64,000 bases of DNA from NCBI GenBank assembly GCA_000723505.1, contig HG934468.1:3008798-3072797 (forward strand), read 5' to 3'. Made by a program: the position numbers and the translations under genes. The notes beneath the pieces are model-generated. The model searched no databases. It was given only the letters and a program-made list of their open reading frames with translations, and was not told where the DNA came from. Of the stretch, positions 37,492 to 46,699 are shown piece after piece. This DNA is from Mucinivorans hirudinis. GTDB lineage: Bacteria; Bacteroidota; Bacteroidia; Bacteroidales; Rikenellaceae. Position 1 is the first letter of the stretch; each line of letters starts with the position of its first letter.

Positions 37492-37612
37492 TTATTAACG
37501 CGGCTTTAAACAATTTGGATTTTTGACAACTCTTTCTCGCAAGAGTAGAGAGGGCAATCAAAGTTGTTTGAATTGCCGAACGACGCAGAATTTATCCAAA
37601 TCGTTTGGTGAA
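37492..37612. repeat. degenerate family B miniature element
   Basis: The left end TTATTAACGCGGCTTTAAAC and following AATTTGGATTTTTGACAACT and CTTTCTCGC match the right-half inverted sequence of the complete family B element. The right end (GCAGAATTTATCCAAATCGT) is a decayed inverted repeat of it. The gap 37341-37696 between lpxC/fabZ and murB otherwise holds only the two promoters. Confidence 0.6.
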
Positions 37613-37669
37613 GAGTCATAAAAATGGACTTCATACGATTGAGATTATCAAATTTTCGGTAAAAATAAC

Positions 37670-37677
37670 TATTTTTG
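37670..37677 (+). promoter_or_regulatory. -7 box upstream of murB
   Basis: TATTTTTG matches TAnnTTTG, 20 bases upstream of the murB ATG at 37697. The -33 region is not recognisable. Confidence 0.5.
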
Positions 37678-37696
37678 TTCAAAAATAGAGAGGAGT

Positions 37697-38710
37697 ATGA
37701 TTAATTTTCAACAAAACATCTCGCTTAAACCACTCACTACTTTTGGATTCGATGTCGCGTGCCGCTACTTTACTCAATTTAACACAGATGAAGAGCTAAA
37801 GGAGATTATCCGATGTTGCCGTGAACAGAGCTTGGAGTGGTTTGTGCTTGGTGGGGGGAGTAATATAATTTTTTCGCGCGATTTTGATGGCGTAGTAATT
37901 CACCCGACGGCAGATCAAATAGCTGTCAAAGAGGGTGTTGTGGTGGTTGATGCGGGCTTAAGGTGGGATGATTTTGTAGAGTGGAGTGTGGATAATGACC
38001 TTTCGGGAGTCGAAAATCTATCCTACATTCCCGGTAGTGTTGGGGCTTCGCCGGTGCAGAATATCGGTGCATACGGAGCAGAGGTAGCGCAGACCATTGA
38101 GTATGTTGAGTGCCTTGATATTGAGACGCTTGAAGTAACGCGGATTGCAAATTGTGATTGTAAGTTCGGTTATCGCGAATCGGTATTCAAAAATAGACTC
38201 AAAGGTAAGGTGATTGTGTTGCGCGTGGCGTTCAAGCTGAGTTGTGAGCATCATTTTAATATTGAGTACGGCGATGTTAAACAAGAGGTCGAAAAATTGG
38301 GTGGAGTAAATCTGCACAACATTCGGGCTGCTATAACAAAAATTCGTCGCCAAAAACTACCCGACCCACAGGTTGAGGGCAATGCCGGAAGTTTTTTTAA
38401 GAATCCCGTAATCCCAGCTGAGCGGGTGAAATTACTATTGAAAACTTATCCGCTAATGCCCCATTACCCGATTTTAGATTCCCGATTTTCGATTTTCGAT
38501 GAAAAAATTCCCGCCGGGTGGTTGATAGATACCGCCGGTTGGAGGGGCTTTAGGAGAGGTGATGCCGGGGTACATCCGCGGCAGGCATTGGTGTTGGTTA
38601 ATTACGGAAATGCGAAAGCCTGTGATATACTCGAACTTGCAAATGATATTGTAGAGGATGTCGAAACAAAATTTGGTATAACGCTCGAAATGGAGGTGAA
38701 TGTATGGTAA
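37697..38710 (+). CDS. murB: UDP-N-acetylenolpyruvoylglucosamine reductase
   Basis: MurB reduces UDP-GlcNAc-enolpyruvate to UDP-MurNAc in peptidoglycan synthesis. The 337-residue FAD protein has LTTFGFDVACRYF, WFVLGGGSNIIFS (FAD loop), NLSYIPGSVGASPVQNIGAYG and the proton-donor region VEGNAGSFFKNP. The sequence matches the type I (E. coli-like) form in length. Its last seven bases overlap the start of rlmH, so the two are cotranscribed. Confidence 0.96.
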   Translation: MINFQQNISLKPLTTFGFDVACRYFTQFNTDEELKEIIRCCREQSLEWFVLGGGSNIIFSRDFDGVVIHPTADQIAVKEGVVVVDAGLRWDDFVEWSVDNDLSGVENLSYIPGSVGASPVQNIGAYGAEVAQTIEYVECLDIETLEVTRIANCDCKFGYRESVFKNRLKGKVIVLRVAFKLSCEHHFNIEYGDVKQEVEKLGGVNLHNIRAAITKIRRQKLPDPQVEGNAGSFFKNPVIPAERVKLLLKTYPLMPHYPILDSRFSIFDEKIPAGWLIDTAGWRGFRRGDAGVHPRQALVLVNYGNAKACDILELANDIVEDVETKFGITLEMEVNVW

Positions 38711-39177
38711 TTGAATTAATTGTGGTTGGCAAGACCACGGCGCGCTATTTGGAAGAGGGAATCGATGAGTACCTCGCCCGGTTGAAGCACTACACAAAGT
38801 TTACATACACGGTTATTCCCGAACTGAAAAATGCCAAGAGTCTGCGCGAAAATCAGATAAAAGAGGCTGAGGGCGAGTTGATTCTTGCGAAAATAGCCAC
38901 CTCGGACCGCTTGGTGTTATTGGACGACAAGGGGATGAAACCCACTTCCGAAAAGATGGCAGAGTGGTTGCAGGAGGCGATGAATCGTGCCACGCGCAAG
39001 ATGGTCTTTGCTGTGGGTGGTGCGTATGGTTTTTCGGAGAGAGTCTACGATAGAGCGGACGAAAAGCTCTCGCTATCGCCCCTCACTTTTTCTCATCAGA
39101 TGGTGCGATTGATTTTCTTGGAGCAGGTATATCGTTCATTTACAATACTCAGCAACGAGCCTTATCATCACAGATAA
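38704..39177 (+). CDS. rlmH: 23S rRNA (pseudouridine1915-N3)-methyltransferase
   Basis: RlmH methylates pseudouridine 1915 in helix 69 of 23S rRNA. The 157-residue SPOUT-fold protein begins MVIELIVVGKTTARYLEEGI. It carries LVLLDDKGMKPTSEKMAEWL, the knotted SAM site FAVGGAYGFSERVYDRAD and the C-terminal LEQVYRSFTILSNEPYHH. The length is typical. It overlaps murB by seven bases. Confidence 0.95.
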   Translation: MVIELIVVGKTTARYLEEGIDEYLARLKHYTKFTYTVIPELKNAKSLRENQIKEAEGELILAKIATSDRLVLLDDKGMKPTSEKMAEWLQEAMNRATRKMVFAVGGAYGFSERVYDRADEKLSLSPLTFSHQMVRLIFLEQVYRSFTILSNEPYHHR

Positions 39178-39257
39178 CCTCCTATGCCATTTCGCGATAC
39201 GTACTGGATCTATGTGCACTCCGCCGTTGAGCGTAATTGCACTTGTCGCATTTTACT

Positions 39258-39290
39258 GTTGTGGTGTTTCGCCATTTTTAATTATCTTTG
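39258..39290 (+). promoter_or_regulatory. Bacteroidetes-type promoter of the 39424 gene
   Basis: GTTG (39258-39261), a 21-base spacer and TATCTTTG (39283-39290). The -7 box is a perfect match and the -33 box has one mismatch. A leader of about 125 bases follows before the ATG. Confidence 0.6.
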
Positions 39291-39423
39291 CCTCTGAGAG
39301 TGGCGTGCAACTCCTCTTTGTCTTCTTCAAGGATGGGAACGAAGGATATTCAGAGGATTTTAGGGATGGGCTATTTCATAAATACACACCACTTTTCATA
39401 CCCTGATTCCGAACAAAATCATT

Positions 39424-40959
39424 ATGACAAAACAAGATATAGTCTTCGAACTCGTCAAGAGTATGAATAAGGCTGAGAAACGTAATTTCAAACTCTATGC
39501 CAACCGCTCTTCGGGTGCGGGTGATGTGAAATTTATAGCTCTGTTCGATGCTATCGAATCTCTCTCAGAGTATGACGAGGATAAGATTTTGCGTAAATGC
39601 AACGTCAAAAAGGAGCAAATCCCCAATATGAAGGCACACCTCCACCGGCAAATATTGGTGAGCCTTCGCCTGCTGAGCATAAAGGGAAATGTGACGATGC
39701 AGATTCGCGAGATGATAGACTTCTCGAGAATACTATTCGAAAAGTCGCTTTTCCGCCAGTCAAGCAAGCAGTTGGAGAAGGCTAAGCAATTAGCTATCAA
39801 CTCGCAGAGCTATGCTTTGGTATTGGAGATTATTGACTTTGAAAAACGCGTCGATTCGCTACAACTCAATGCTTCGGCGGGTGAACGCATCGTCAAGTTA
39901 GGCGAGCAGGCGCGTGAGTATGCCCAGAAGTTGGACAATATCAATGCCTTATCCAATTTGGCGATCCAACTTTCGGGACTCAACCTCCGTTTGGGCTATG
40001 TTCGTTCGGAGCGCGACCAAGAGCTCGTCAAAAACTTTTTTAGGGAGAAGCTGGACGGTTATGACGATGCCAAATTGAGTTTCCACGAGAAACTATACCT
40101 CTACCAAGCTCGTATGTGGTATAGTTATATCCAATACGACTTTGTGCTCGGATATCGATATGCGCTGAAATTAGTGAAAATTTTTGACGAGAACGACAAC
40201 TACAAAACCATATACTATGACCACTATATTCGCGCCAATACACAACTGCTTGATGTGCTTTTTCGCACCCGTCAGTACAAAAAGATGGTTCGTACAATGC
40301 GCAAGGTTAGGGGCGAGTACGGTGTGGAGATTCCGGCGGTGGATGCAGCGCAGGTTATGCTGGAGATGTGCCTGCTATTTTCGGAAATAGACCTCCACTT
40401 TATGACGGGCGATTTCGACAAGGGAGTCTTGCTCAGGGATAGAATAGAGGAGTATCTGGAGACGTGGGGTGAGCACATCGACGAGCACCACAAACTGATG
40501 CTCTACTACAAATTCGGCTGCCTCTACTTCGGTAACGGACAATACAAAGAGTGCATCACATACCTGCAAAAGGTTATCCACACGCGTAACCCACATATTC
40601 GCCGCGATTTGCAGGTCTTCTCGCGAATGCTGAACCTCATAGCCTCCTATGAGAGTGGCGAGGATTATTCGCTTGACTATCAGGTGAAAAGCGTTTATGC
40701 CTATATCGTCAAGGCGAACGATATGCACGCCGTGCAGCACGAGTTGATAACCTTTTTGAAGCGTCTGCCGCGCACATATAACTCAAATTTCAGAGGCGAG
40801 TTGCAGCGCCTCTACGACCACCTAAAACCCCTTGAAAATCATCCATATGAACGGCGTGCCTTCTTCTACTTGGATATAATCTCGTGGTTGGAGAGCAAAA
40901 TCACGGGCAGAACCATCTCCGAAATTATCCGCGAAAAGTTTAGGAGCGCGCCCAAATAA
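39424..40959 (+). CDS. helical-repeat (TPR-like) cytoplasmic protein, function unknown
   Basis: A 511-residue protein with no signal peptide or membrane segment, predicted nearly all alpha-helical. It starts MTKQDIVFELVKSMNKAEKR, resembling a domain found in Bacteroidetes hypothetical proteins. TPR-like helix pairs can be seen, such as LMLYYKFGCLYFGNGQYKECITYLQKVI (about 355-385). The C-terminus is basic. A scaffold or regulatory role is possible, but no specific function can be read. Its stop codon abuts the stop codon of the convergent ppk1 gene with no spacer. Confidence 0.75.
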   Translation: MTKQDIVFELVKSMNKAEKRNFKLYANRSSGAGDVKFIALFDAIESLSEYDEDKILRKCNVKKEQIPNMKAHLHRQILVSLRLLSIKGNVTMQIREMIDFSRILFEKSLFRQSSKQLEKAKQLAINSQSYALVLEIIDFEKRVDSLQLNASAGERIVKLGEQAREYAQKLDNINALSNLAIQLSGLNLRLGYVRSERDQELVKNFFREKLDGYDDAKLSFHEKLYLYQARMWYSYIQYDFVLGYRYALKLVKIFDENDNYKTIYYDHYIRANTQLLDVLFRTRQYKKMVRTMRKVRGEYGVEIPAVDAAQVMLEMCLLFSEIDLHFMTGDFDKGVLLRDRIEEYLETWGEHIDEHHKLMLYYKFGCLYFGNGQYKECITYLQKVIHTRNPHIRRDLQVFSRMLNLIASYESGEDYSLDYQVKSVYAYIVKANDMHAVQHELITFLKRLPRTYNSNFRGELQRLYDHLKPLENHPYERRAFFYLDIISWLESKITGRTISEIIREKFRSAPK

Positions 40960-43020
40960 TTACTCCTCTCTAAGGGATGCAAAATACTCATAAAGAGCTA
41001 TTTGTGAGCGGCATTCGGGCAGTCCGTTTCGCACATAGGCATTCTTATCGCCGCTTGCCAAGTCGCGCGCCTTGACGTTATCGCGCCACTCAATATTGAA
41101 TAGATCCATAAGTACGCAACGAATCTTCTGGTCATAAATCTGCACACCAACCTCTACGCGGCGGTCGAAATTTCGCACCATCCAGTCAGCACTCATTATA
41201 AATGTGTCGTTCGCACCACCACTGCAGAAAATGGCGATGCGAGAATGTTCCAAATACATATCCACAATCGAAATGCCCGCAATTCTATCGCTAACTCCCT
41301 CTTCTCCAATCTTTATGCAGCACGCACCGCGCACAATCAACTTTATTATTACCCCCGCACGCGACGCCTTGTACAGCAGTTCAATCATCTCCTCATCTAC
41401 GAAGCTGTTAAGTTTCAGGTATATAAATGCCTCCTTGCCTTTTTTTGCATTGGCTATTTCGCGATCAATCATCCGCTCGAATGAGGCACGCATCGAGTAT
41501 GGCGATATAAGCAAATATTTAGGGTCGAAACGGCGGTGGTTCTTTTGCAGAAAGTCGAAAAGATGAAGTGCGTCATCAGCAATGCCTTGGTGGTGAGTGA
41601 GTAATCCTAAGTCAGTGTAAATATTTGCGGTACTTTCATTTAGATTGCCCGTTCCTATAAAGGTGTAGCCGCTGAGCACGTTACCCTCGCGACGACGCAC
41701 CAAAATAAGTTTACTGTGCACTTTCAGCCCATCCACGCCATTAATCACCTTGATACCAGCCTCTTGTAGTACCTCAGTCCAACGAATATTGTTCTCCTCG
41801 TCAAAGCGCGCCAGCAGCTCCACCAATACAACCACCTTCTTATTGTTCTTTGCCGCATTGACCAACGCGTTCACGATTTTCGAACGGTCTGCAACGCGAT
41901 AGAGGGTGACGTAAATCTCCTCGACTTTGGAGTCGATTGCCGCCTCGCGCAGAAAATCAATAAGGTGATTAAACGAGTGATACGGAAATGCCAAAAGTAC
42001 ATCTTTCTTGCGCACAACGTCGATGATGCTGTGAAACGGTTTTAGTTTATGGTGGTGAACCGGGTGCGGTGTGGTGTATTCGAATGCTTTTGAAATCTTT
42101 GGGAATTTCATCAAATCACGCATCTGGTGGTAACGCCCGCTGGGGCTGATATTCTCGCTATGTTTCAAGCCTAACTTCTTGAGCAACAAATTTAATAGCT
42201 TCTCCGGCATCGTTCGGTCATAGACAAAGCGCACCGGTTGCCCCTTGGAGCGTTCCGAGAGGCTCTCCTCCATTCGCTCGAGATTGCTTTTGGAAATATC
42301 ATCATCGAGTGTCATTTCCGCATCGCGAGTCAGTTTGAAGGTATAGGCACGAATTTCGGTGAAGTCGAACATAAAAAATATTTCGTCCAGATTGAGCCGA
42401 ATCACATCGTCCAGATATATGACATCTGTCTCTCCCGCGGGCGAGGGCAACACAATAAAGCGAGGGATTGACTTATTAACAGGTAGTTCCAGTATCGAAT
42501 AGGTCGATTTTTCGCCTCGTATCATCTCCACCGCCAAGTAAATATTATCGTCCGCCAAAAAGGGCATCTTCTCTCTGCCCTTGCTCAGCATCAACGGAAC
42601 AATCTGCGATGAAACGCTCTCTAAAAAGTATTTACGCAGGTAGATAATCTGCTCCTCGTTGAGTTCTTTTTCGTTGATGACCTTGATTCCCTGCTTCGCC
42701 AACTCACCCATAATTGTGTCATATACAGAAAAATACTGTTTATAGAACTCATCAACCTTTTGGCTGATTTTCCCCAAAAGCTCTTCGTTTGTAAAACCGC
42801 CTGCCACGATTTTATCCTCCTTGCTGGGGTTCTCCAATAGCCGCTTGAGCGAAGCCACTCTAACCTTAAAAAACTCATCGAGATTATTAGAAAATATACC
42901 CAAAAAGCGCAAGCGTTGCACAAGCGGGACGCTCTCGTCAATAGCCTCTTGCATTACGCGTGAATTGAAGTTGAGCCAACTCAACTCCCTGTTTATCAGA
43001 TTGTGTTTATTTATTGCCAT
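40960..43020 (-). CDS. ppk1: polyphosphate kinase 1
   Basis: PPK1 reversibly makes polyphosphate from ATP. The 686-residue protein begins MAINKHNLINRELSWLNFNS, the conserved N-domain start. It includes FSNNLDEFFKVRVASLKRL, HPYHSF-like FPYHSFNHLIDFLREA, the autophosphorylated histidine in DGLKVHSKLILVRR and GTGNLNESTANIYTDLGLLT. The C2 domain contains SADWMVRNFDRRVEVGVQI. An upstream ATG would add 24 atypical residues. Convergent with the TPR-like gene, with no intergenic base between stop codons. Confidence 0.96.
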   Translation of the reverse strand: MAINKHNLINRELSWLNFNSRVMQEAIDESVPLVQRLRFLGIFSNNLDEFFKVRVASLKRLLENPSKEDKIVAGGFTNEELLGKISQKVDEFYKQYFSVYDTIMGELAKQGIKVINEKELNEEQIIYLRKYFLESVSSQIVPLMLSKGREKMPFLADDNIYLAVEMIRGEKSTYSILELPVNKSIPRFIVLPSPAGETDVIYLDDVIRLNLDEIFFMFDFTEIRAYTFKLTRDAEMTLDDDISKSNLERMEESLSERSKGQPVRFVYDRTMPEKLLNLLLKKLGLKHSENISPSGRYHQMRDLMKFPKISKAFEYTTPHPVHHHKLKPFHSIIDVVRKKDVLLAFPYHSFNHLIDFLREAAIDSKVEEIYVTLYRVADRSKIVNALVNAAKNNKKVVVLVELLARFDEENNIRWTEVLQEAGIKVINGVDGLKVHSKLILVRRREGNVLSGYTFIGTGNLNESTANIYTDLGLLTHHQGIADDALHLFDFLQKNHRRFDPKYLLISPYSMRASFERMIDREIANAKKGKEAFIYLKLNSFVDEEMIELLYKASRAGVIIKLIVRGACCIKIGEEGVSDRIAGISIVDMYLEHSRIAIFCSGGANDTFIMSADWMVRNFDRRVEVGVQIYDQKIRCVLMDLFNIEWRDNVKARDLASGDKNAYVRNGLPECRSQIALYEYFASLREE

Positions 43021-43125
43021 ACATTGTTGAGTGAAAAAATGAATACCGAGAGTGAAAGTTTCCCCTGATATTTCAATCGAAACTTGTGCCACAAAGTTAA
43101 TTAATAATTTGTTAAGTTTTCGTTA

Positions 43126-43156
43126 ATTGATTTCTAACCAAAAAAGCGTATCTTTG
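43126..43156 (+). promoter_or_regulatory. Bacteroidetes-type promoter of the phosphoesterase operon
   Basis: ATTG (43126-43129), a 19-base spacer and TATCTTTG (43149-43156). Transcription should begin near 43163, giving a leader of only about 17 bases and supporting the TTG start at 43180. The reverse strand carries TAACTTTG (43092-43099), a candidate -7 box for ppk1. Confidence 0.65.
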
Positions 43157-43179
43157 CTACACAAAAATACAATACCCTT

Positions 43180-43641
43180 TTGATAAAAATTGGCATCCTT
43201 TCGGATACTCACTGTACATTCGATGACCCTCTAAAGAGGTTTTTTGCGGAGGTCGATGAGCTTTGGCACGCCGGCGATATAGGCTCGTATGAGTGCGCCC
43301 GAGAAATAGCAGCGTTTAAACCTCTGCTTGCGGTACACGGCAACTGCGACGACCATTTGGTTAGACTCGAGTATAAAAAGTTTAACTCCTTTGATTGTGA
43401 GGGCATTCGTGTGCTTATCACCCATATTGGCTATGACCCACAGGCAAAATTGAACCTTACACAAATCAACCCTACAATCTTTGTTTGCGGACATACACAT
43501 ATACTTAAGGTGCACAATTATAACGGAATACTCTGCATCAATCCCGGCGCAGCAGGTATAGGGCGACAAATTGTTCGCACGGCTATACGATTGACCATTG
43601 ATGGTGAGAAGATTGATAATTTGGAAGTTCTAGAGATATGA
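43180..43641 (+). CDS. YfcE/MJ0936-type metallophosphoesterase, TTG start
   Basis: A 153-residue calcineurin-like phosphoesterase. The metal-binding motifs are GILSDTHC (DxH), DELWHAGDIGS (GD), VHGNCD (GNCD) and FVCGHTHILKVHNYNGILCINPGAAG (GHTH and the family's NPGS-like end). The natural substrate is unknown; relatives hydrolyse phosphodiesters. No ATG is available; TTG at 43180-43182 gives the conserved MIKIGILSDTH start and fits the promoter. Its stop overlaps the next ATG by four bases. Confidence 0.88.
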   Translation: MIKIGILSDTHCTFDDPLKRFFAEVDELWHAGDIGSYECAREIAAFKPLLAVHGNCDDHLVRLEYKKFNSFDCEGIRVLITHIGYDPQAKLNLTQINPTIFVCGHTHILKVHNYNGILCINPGAAGIGRQIVRTAIRLTIDGEKIDNLEVLEI

Positions 43642-45953
43642 GAAAATTCTTTTTGTTGTTTATTCTTATTACTAATGTCGCTTATGGTCAGGCAATAAAG
43701 TCCAATATGACCAAAGAGCAGATAAAGGCGGAGCAAGTTAAAATTCTGAAAAAGCTGGGACGTAAACCTGAGTTTTTTGCGCCGTGGAGTTCGCAGTCAG
43801 AGTATGATGTGTCGTTGCAGAGTGTTACGGTTTCGCCCTCACAGAATCGTATTCACCTATATTGTAGCGAGTTCCTTGGGCGCATCTCCATTAGGCAGGA
43901 TATCATAACGCGATGGGAAAATAGTGCACGGAGTGTGCTGGGCGCGGGTTATGAGAACGTGAAAATTCAGTTTTACGCCAAAAATATTCCCGTAGAGAGG
44001 CTCATACCAAATCTCTATCGCAAAACTGCCGATGCTTCGCGCCAAGGGAAGCGTGCGAACCAAGTGCCTCTTACCGAAAATCTCGAACGCCCTGTCTTTG
44101 GCAAAGGGATGTCCTTTAGGCATATAGCGCTTTGGGCGAGTCACGGCTACTATTACGATAAGGTGAAGAAGCAGTGGATGTTCCAGCGTCCGCCCCTCTT
44201 TGGCTCTATCGAAGATTTGAACACCTTTGAGTACGCATATCGATACCTGATTCCAATGCTCGAGAACGCAGGAGCGGTGGTTATCTCTCCCCGTGAACGC
44301 GACCCTAATCCCGAGGAGTATATCTTTGATATAGATAAGATTAAAGTACTAAAAGGCAACTGGCAACCGCGAAACGAGGGGTGGGGTTATGTGGAGGTGT
44401 TGAAGGATGAGAATCCGTTTAACCAAGGTAAATATTTGTTTTCGGAGAGTGGCGGAGAGGTTGAATACCTGATTGATGTGCCGCGCGGAGAGTACGCCTT
44501 ATATGTGAGTTACAAGCGCAATCCGCGTGCTGCGACGGCTACCTACAATGTGCGGCATAGCGGCGGGCAGACCGAGTATCGCGTGAATCAGAGAATGGGA
44601 AGCGGTTGGATATATCTGGGTAAACATATCTTTGATGAAAAATCGTGCGTAAGACTTAGTGGTGAAGGAGTTATCAGTGCCGACGCGATACGAATCGGAG
44701 GGGGAAGGGGCAATGTTTCGCGCGGTGGCGCGGTGAGTGGACTACCACGTTGGGCTGAGGGGGCGCGCTACTCGTTGCAATATAACGGAGTACCAGCGGA
44801 TGTCTATGCCGTTGATAGTCAAGAAAAACCCGATGCCGATTATTACGACGATTATAAGTCTCGGGGCGACTGGGTGAATTGGTTGCGTACCTCAGGTGAC
44901 GTGCCTGTTGATGTCGCCGTTGCCCTGCACACCAATGCGGGAATTAATGATTCGATATACGGCACATTAACAATATGTTATACCGATAATCAGAAAGGTA
45001 AATTCGAGAACGGAGTGAGTAGACTTGCCGCCCGCGATATGGCGGATGTTATTTTGAACCAGATTGTTAGTGACATACAGGCAAAATATACAAAGCAGTG
45101 GACGCATCGCTCGATTTATGACAAAAAATATGCGGAAGTTGCACGTCCTCAGGTGCCGGCGGTGATTGTAGAACTGCTTTCTCACCAAAATATGAACGAT
45201 GTTTTGCTGGCACTTAATCCCTCATTCAGGTTCGATGCTGCAAGAGCTATATATAAAGGGATATTAAGGTTCTTAAGTTCTTATTATAATGTGTCTTATG
45301 TTGTCCAACCATTGCCGCCCACTGCGTTTGCGATGGATGTTGAGGATGACAAACTCTTTCTAAAGTGGAAGCCCGTGAAAGATGAGTTGGAGCCGACCGC
45401 ACGGAGTGACTATTATAAAGTCTATGAAAGAGTTGGCGATGGTGGATTTGGCAATGGAGTGATTGTACGCGACACGAAACTGGCACTGCCGATTCTGCGC
45501 GATGGTAAGATGAGAAGCTATTACATAACAGCACTCAACGAAGGCGGAGAAAGTTTTCCAACCGAGATTCTATCCTCCTGTTTTGTTCCTAACTCCAAGG
45601 ATTTGGTGATGCTTATCGATGAAAGCAACGTGCTCAGCGCACCCGACACTGTGGCGGGAGGTTTGAATTTTGACAAATTTATGCCATATAAACATGACCT
45701 CGGAATTGTCGGTAAGCAGGTGAATTTCAACCGTTCATCTAAGTTTATAGACAACGAAAATCCCGGTTGGGGCGCATCGACTATGGAGTTGGCAACCATT
45801 GGCATAAAAGGTAATGCTATGGACAATACACTGTTAGATGGTGCTGCTTTAGTTGCAGAAGGATTTTCCTACATAAGCGCCAGTAAGGATGGGTATGTGC
45901 AACTGTTCAAAGGTTATAAAAATCTCAAAATATGCTCTTTACCAGAAAGATAG
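43638..45953 (+). CDS. secreted golvesin-like / amidase-like protein
   Basis: A 771-residue exported protein (signal peptide about 1-18, MRKFFLLFILITNVAYGQ). An N-acetylmuramoyl-L-alanine amidase-like fold is suggested by IALWASHGYYYD (about 160-171), VAVALHTNAGIND (about 420) and PQVPAVIVELLSHQN (about 500). These correspond to the His, His and Glu zinc and catalytic positions of Amidase_3. Between the first two lies a golvesin-C-terminal-like beta domain (about 270-350; GEYALYVSYKRNPRAATATY). A fibronectin-like and a beta region follow. Bacteroidales homologues are often labelled xanthan lyase or golvesin-domain protein. A cell-wall or glycan hydrolase role is inferred. It overlaps both neighbours. 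Confidence 0.75.
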   Translation: MRKFFLLFILITNVAYGQAIKSNMTKEQIKAEQVKILKKLGRKPEFFAPWSSQSEYDVSLQSVTVSPSQNRIHLYCSEFLGRISIRQDIITRWENSARSVLGAGYENVKIQFYAKNIPVERLIPNLYRKTADASRQGKRANQVPLTENLERPVFGKGMSFRHIALWASHGYYYDKVKKQWMFQRPPLFGSIEDLNTFEYAYRYLIPMLENAGAVVISPRERDPNPEEYIFDIDKIKVLKGNWQPRNEGWGYVEVLKDENPFNQGKYLFSESGGEVEYLIDVPRGEYALYVSYKRNPRAATATYNVRHSGGQTEYRVNQRMGSGWIYLGKHIFDEKSCVRLSGEGVISADAIRIGGGRGNVSRGGAVSGLPRWAEGARYSLQYNGVPADVYAVDSQEKPDADYYDDYKSRGDWVNWLRTSGDVPVDVAVALHTNAGINDSIYGTLTICYTDNQKGKFENGVSRLAARDMADVILNQIVSDIQAKYTKQWTHRSIYDKKYAEVARPQVPAVIVELLSHQNMNDVLLALNPSFRFDAARAIYKGILRFLSSYYNVSYVVQPLPPTAFAMDVEDDKLFLKWKPVKDELEPTARSDYYKVYERVGDGGFGNGVIVRDTKLALPILRDGKMRSYYITALNEGGESFPTEILSSCFVPNSKDLVMLIDESNVLSAPDTVAGGLNFDKFMPYKHDLGIVGKQVNFNRSSKFIDNENPGWGASTMELATIGIKGNAMDNTLLDGAALVAEGFSYISASKDGYVQLFKGYKNLKICSLPER

Positions 45954-46699
45954 AGGTCGCAACCGAAAAGCCGTGGGTTATGCTTCTCCACGGACTTTAC
46001 AGCAGTAGCAGCAACTGGTATCCGATAGCTAGGATGTTGGAATGCAATGTGTTACTTGTCGACTTGCCAAATCACGGGCGGTCAGCGTGGGTAGATGATT
46101 TTTCGTATCGAGGATTGGCTAGGGCTGTTAATGAGTTAATCGACAGGGAGATGATGGTTGTGGGTCACTCGCTTGGTGGACGCGTGGCGACAATGTTGGC
46201 GGCTGACAATCCTTTGGTTACGGGGTTAATGGTGATTGATATTTCACCGATTTCCACGCGCAAAAGTGAGCGTACATTTTTGATGGCTCACAGGTTTTTT
46301 TTAGAGCTTATGGTGGAGGCAAGAGAGAATAAAGTAACAGATATTGAGGCGTTTCTGGTTTCGCGCGGGGCAACGGAGGATATGTGTGCAGCCGTTGAGC
46401 AGGCTTATAGGCAGATGAATGTGGCGGTCGTGGCAGAACAGATTATGGGGATGGTGGATGAGTGGTGTGATATTATGTCTCATTTTCAAACCATTACAAC
46501 CCCAACTATATTTGTGCGTGGCACAGCTTCGCCCTATATAGCAGATGCAGCCCTGCCTGAGCTGGCTAAGGTATTCATTAATAGTAGTGTAAAAGAAATT
46601 GAAGGTGGTACTCATCGTCTGCACCACCAATTTCCCGAGCTCTTATCCGATTTAATAAAAAATTTTGCTAACGAAAATTCAGGATGTCATCTTCCGTAA
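45932..46699 (+). CDS. alpha/beta-fold hydrolase (YbfF-like)
   Basis: A 255-residue alpha/beta hydrolase similar to the YbfF esterase group. The oxyanion region is MLLHGLYSSSSNW, LVDLPNHGRSAW is the family DxxxHG motif, and the nucleophile elbow is VGHSLGGRVA (Ser). The catalytic His is probably in GGTHRLHHQFP. The substrate is unknown. It overlaps the upstream gene by 22 bases and the AddA-like gene by 16 bases, so the four genes are tightly coupled. Confidence 0.85.
   Translation: MLFTRKIEVATEKPWVMLLHGLYSSSSNWYPIARMLECNVLLVDLPNHGRSAWVDDFSYRGLARAVNELIDREMMVVGHSLGGRVATMLAADNPLVTGLMVIDISPISTRKSERTFLMAHRFFLELMVEARENKVTDIEAFLVSRGATEDMCAAVEQAYRQMNVAVVAEQIMGMVDEWCDIMSHFQTITTPTIFVRGTASPYIADAALPELAKVFINSSVKEIEGGTHRLHHQFPELLSDLIKNFANENSGCHLP

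Noticed and set aside
39212-39406. 64-codon frame starting MCTPPLSVIALVAFYCC before the 39424 gene
   Set aside because: It covers the promoter and leader of the next gene; hydrophobic content comes from chance reading of T-rich sequence.
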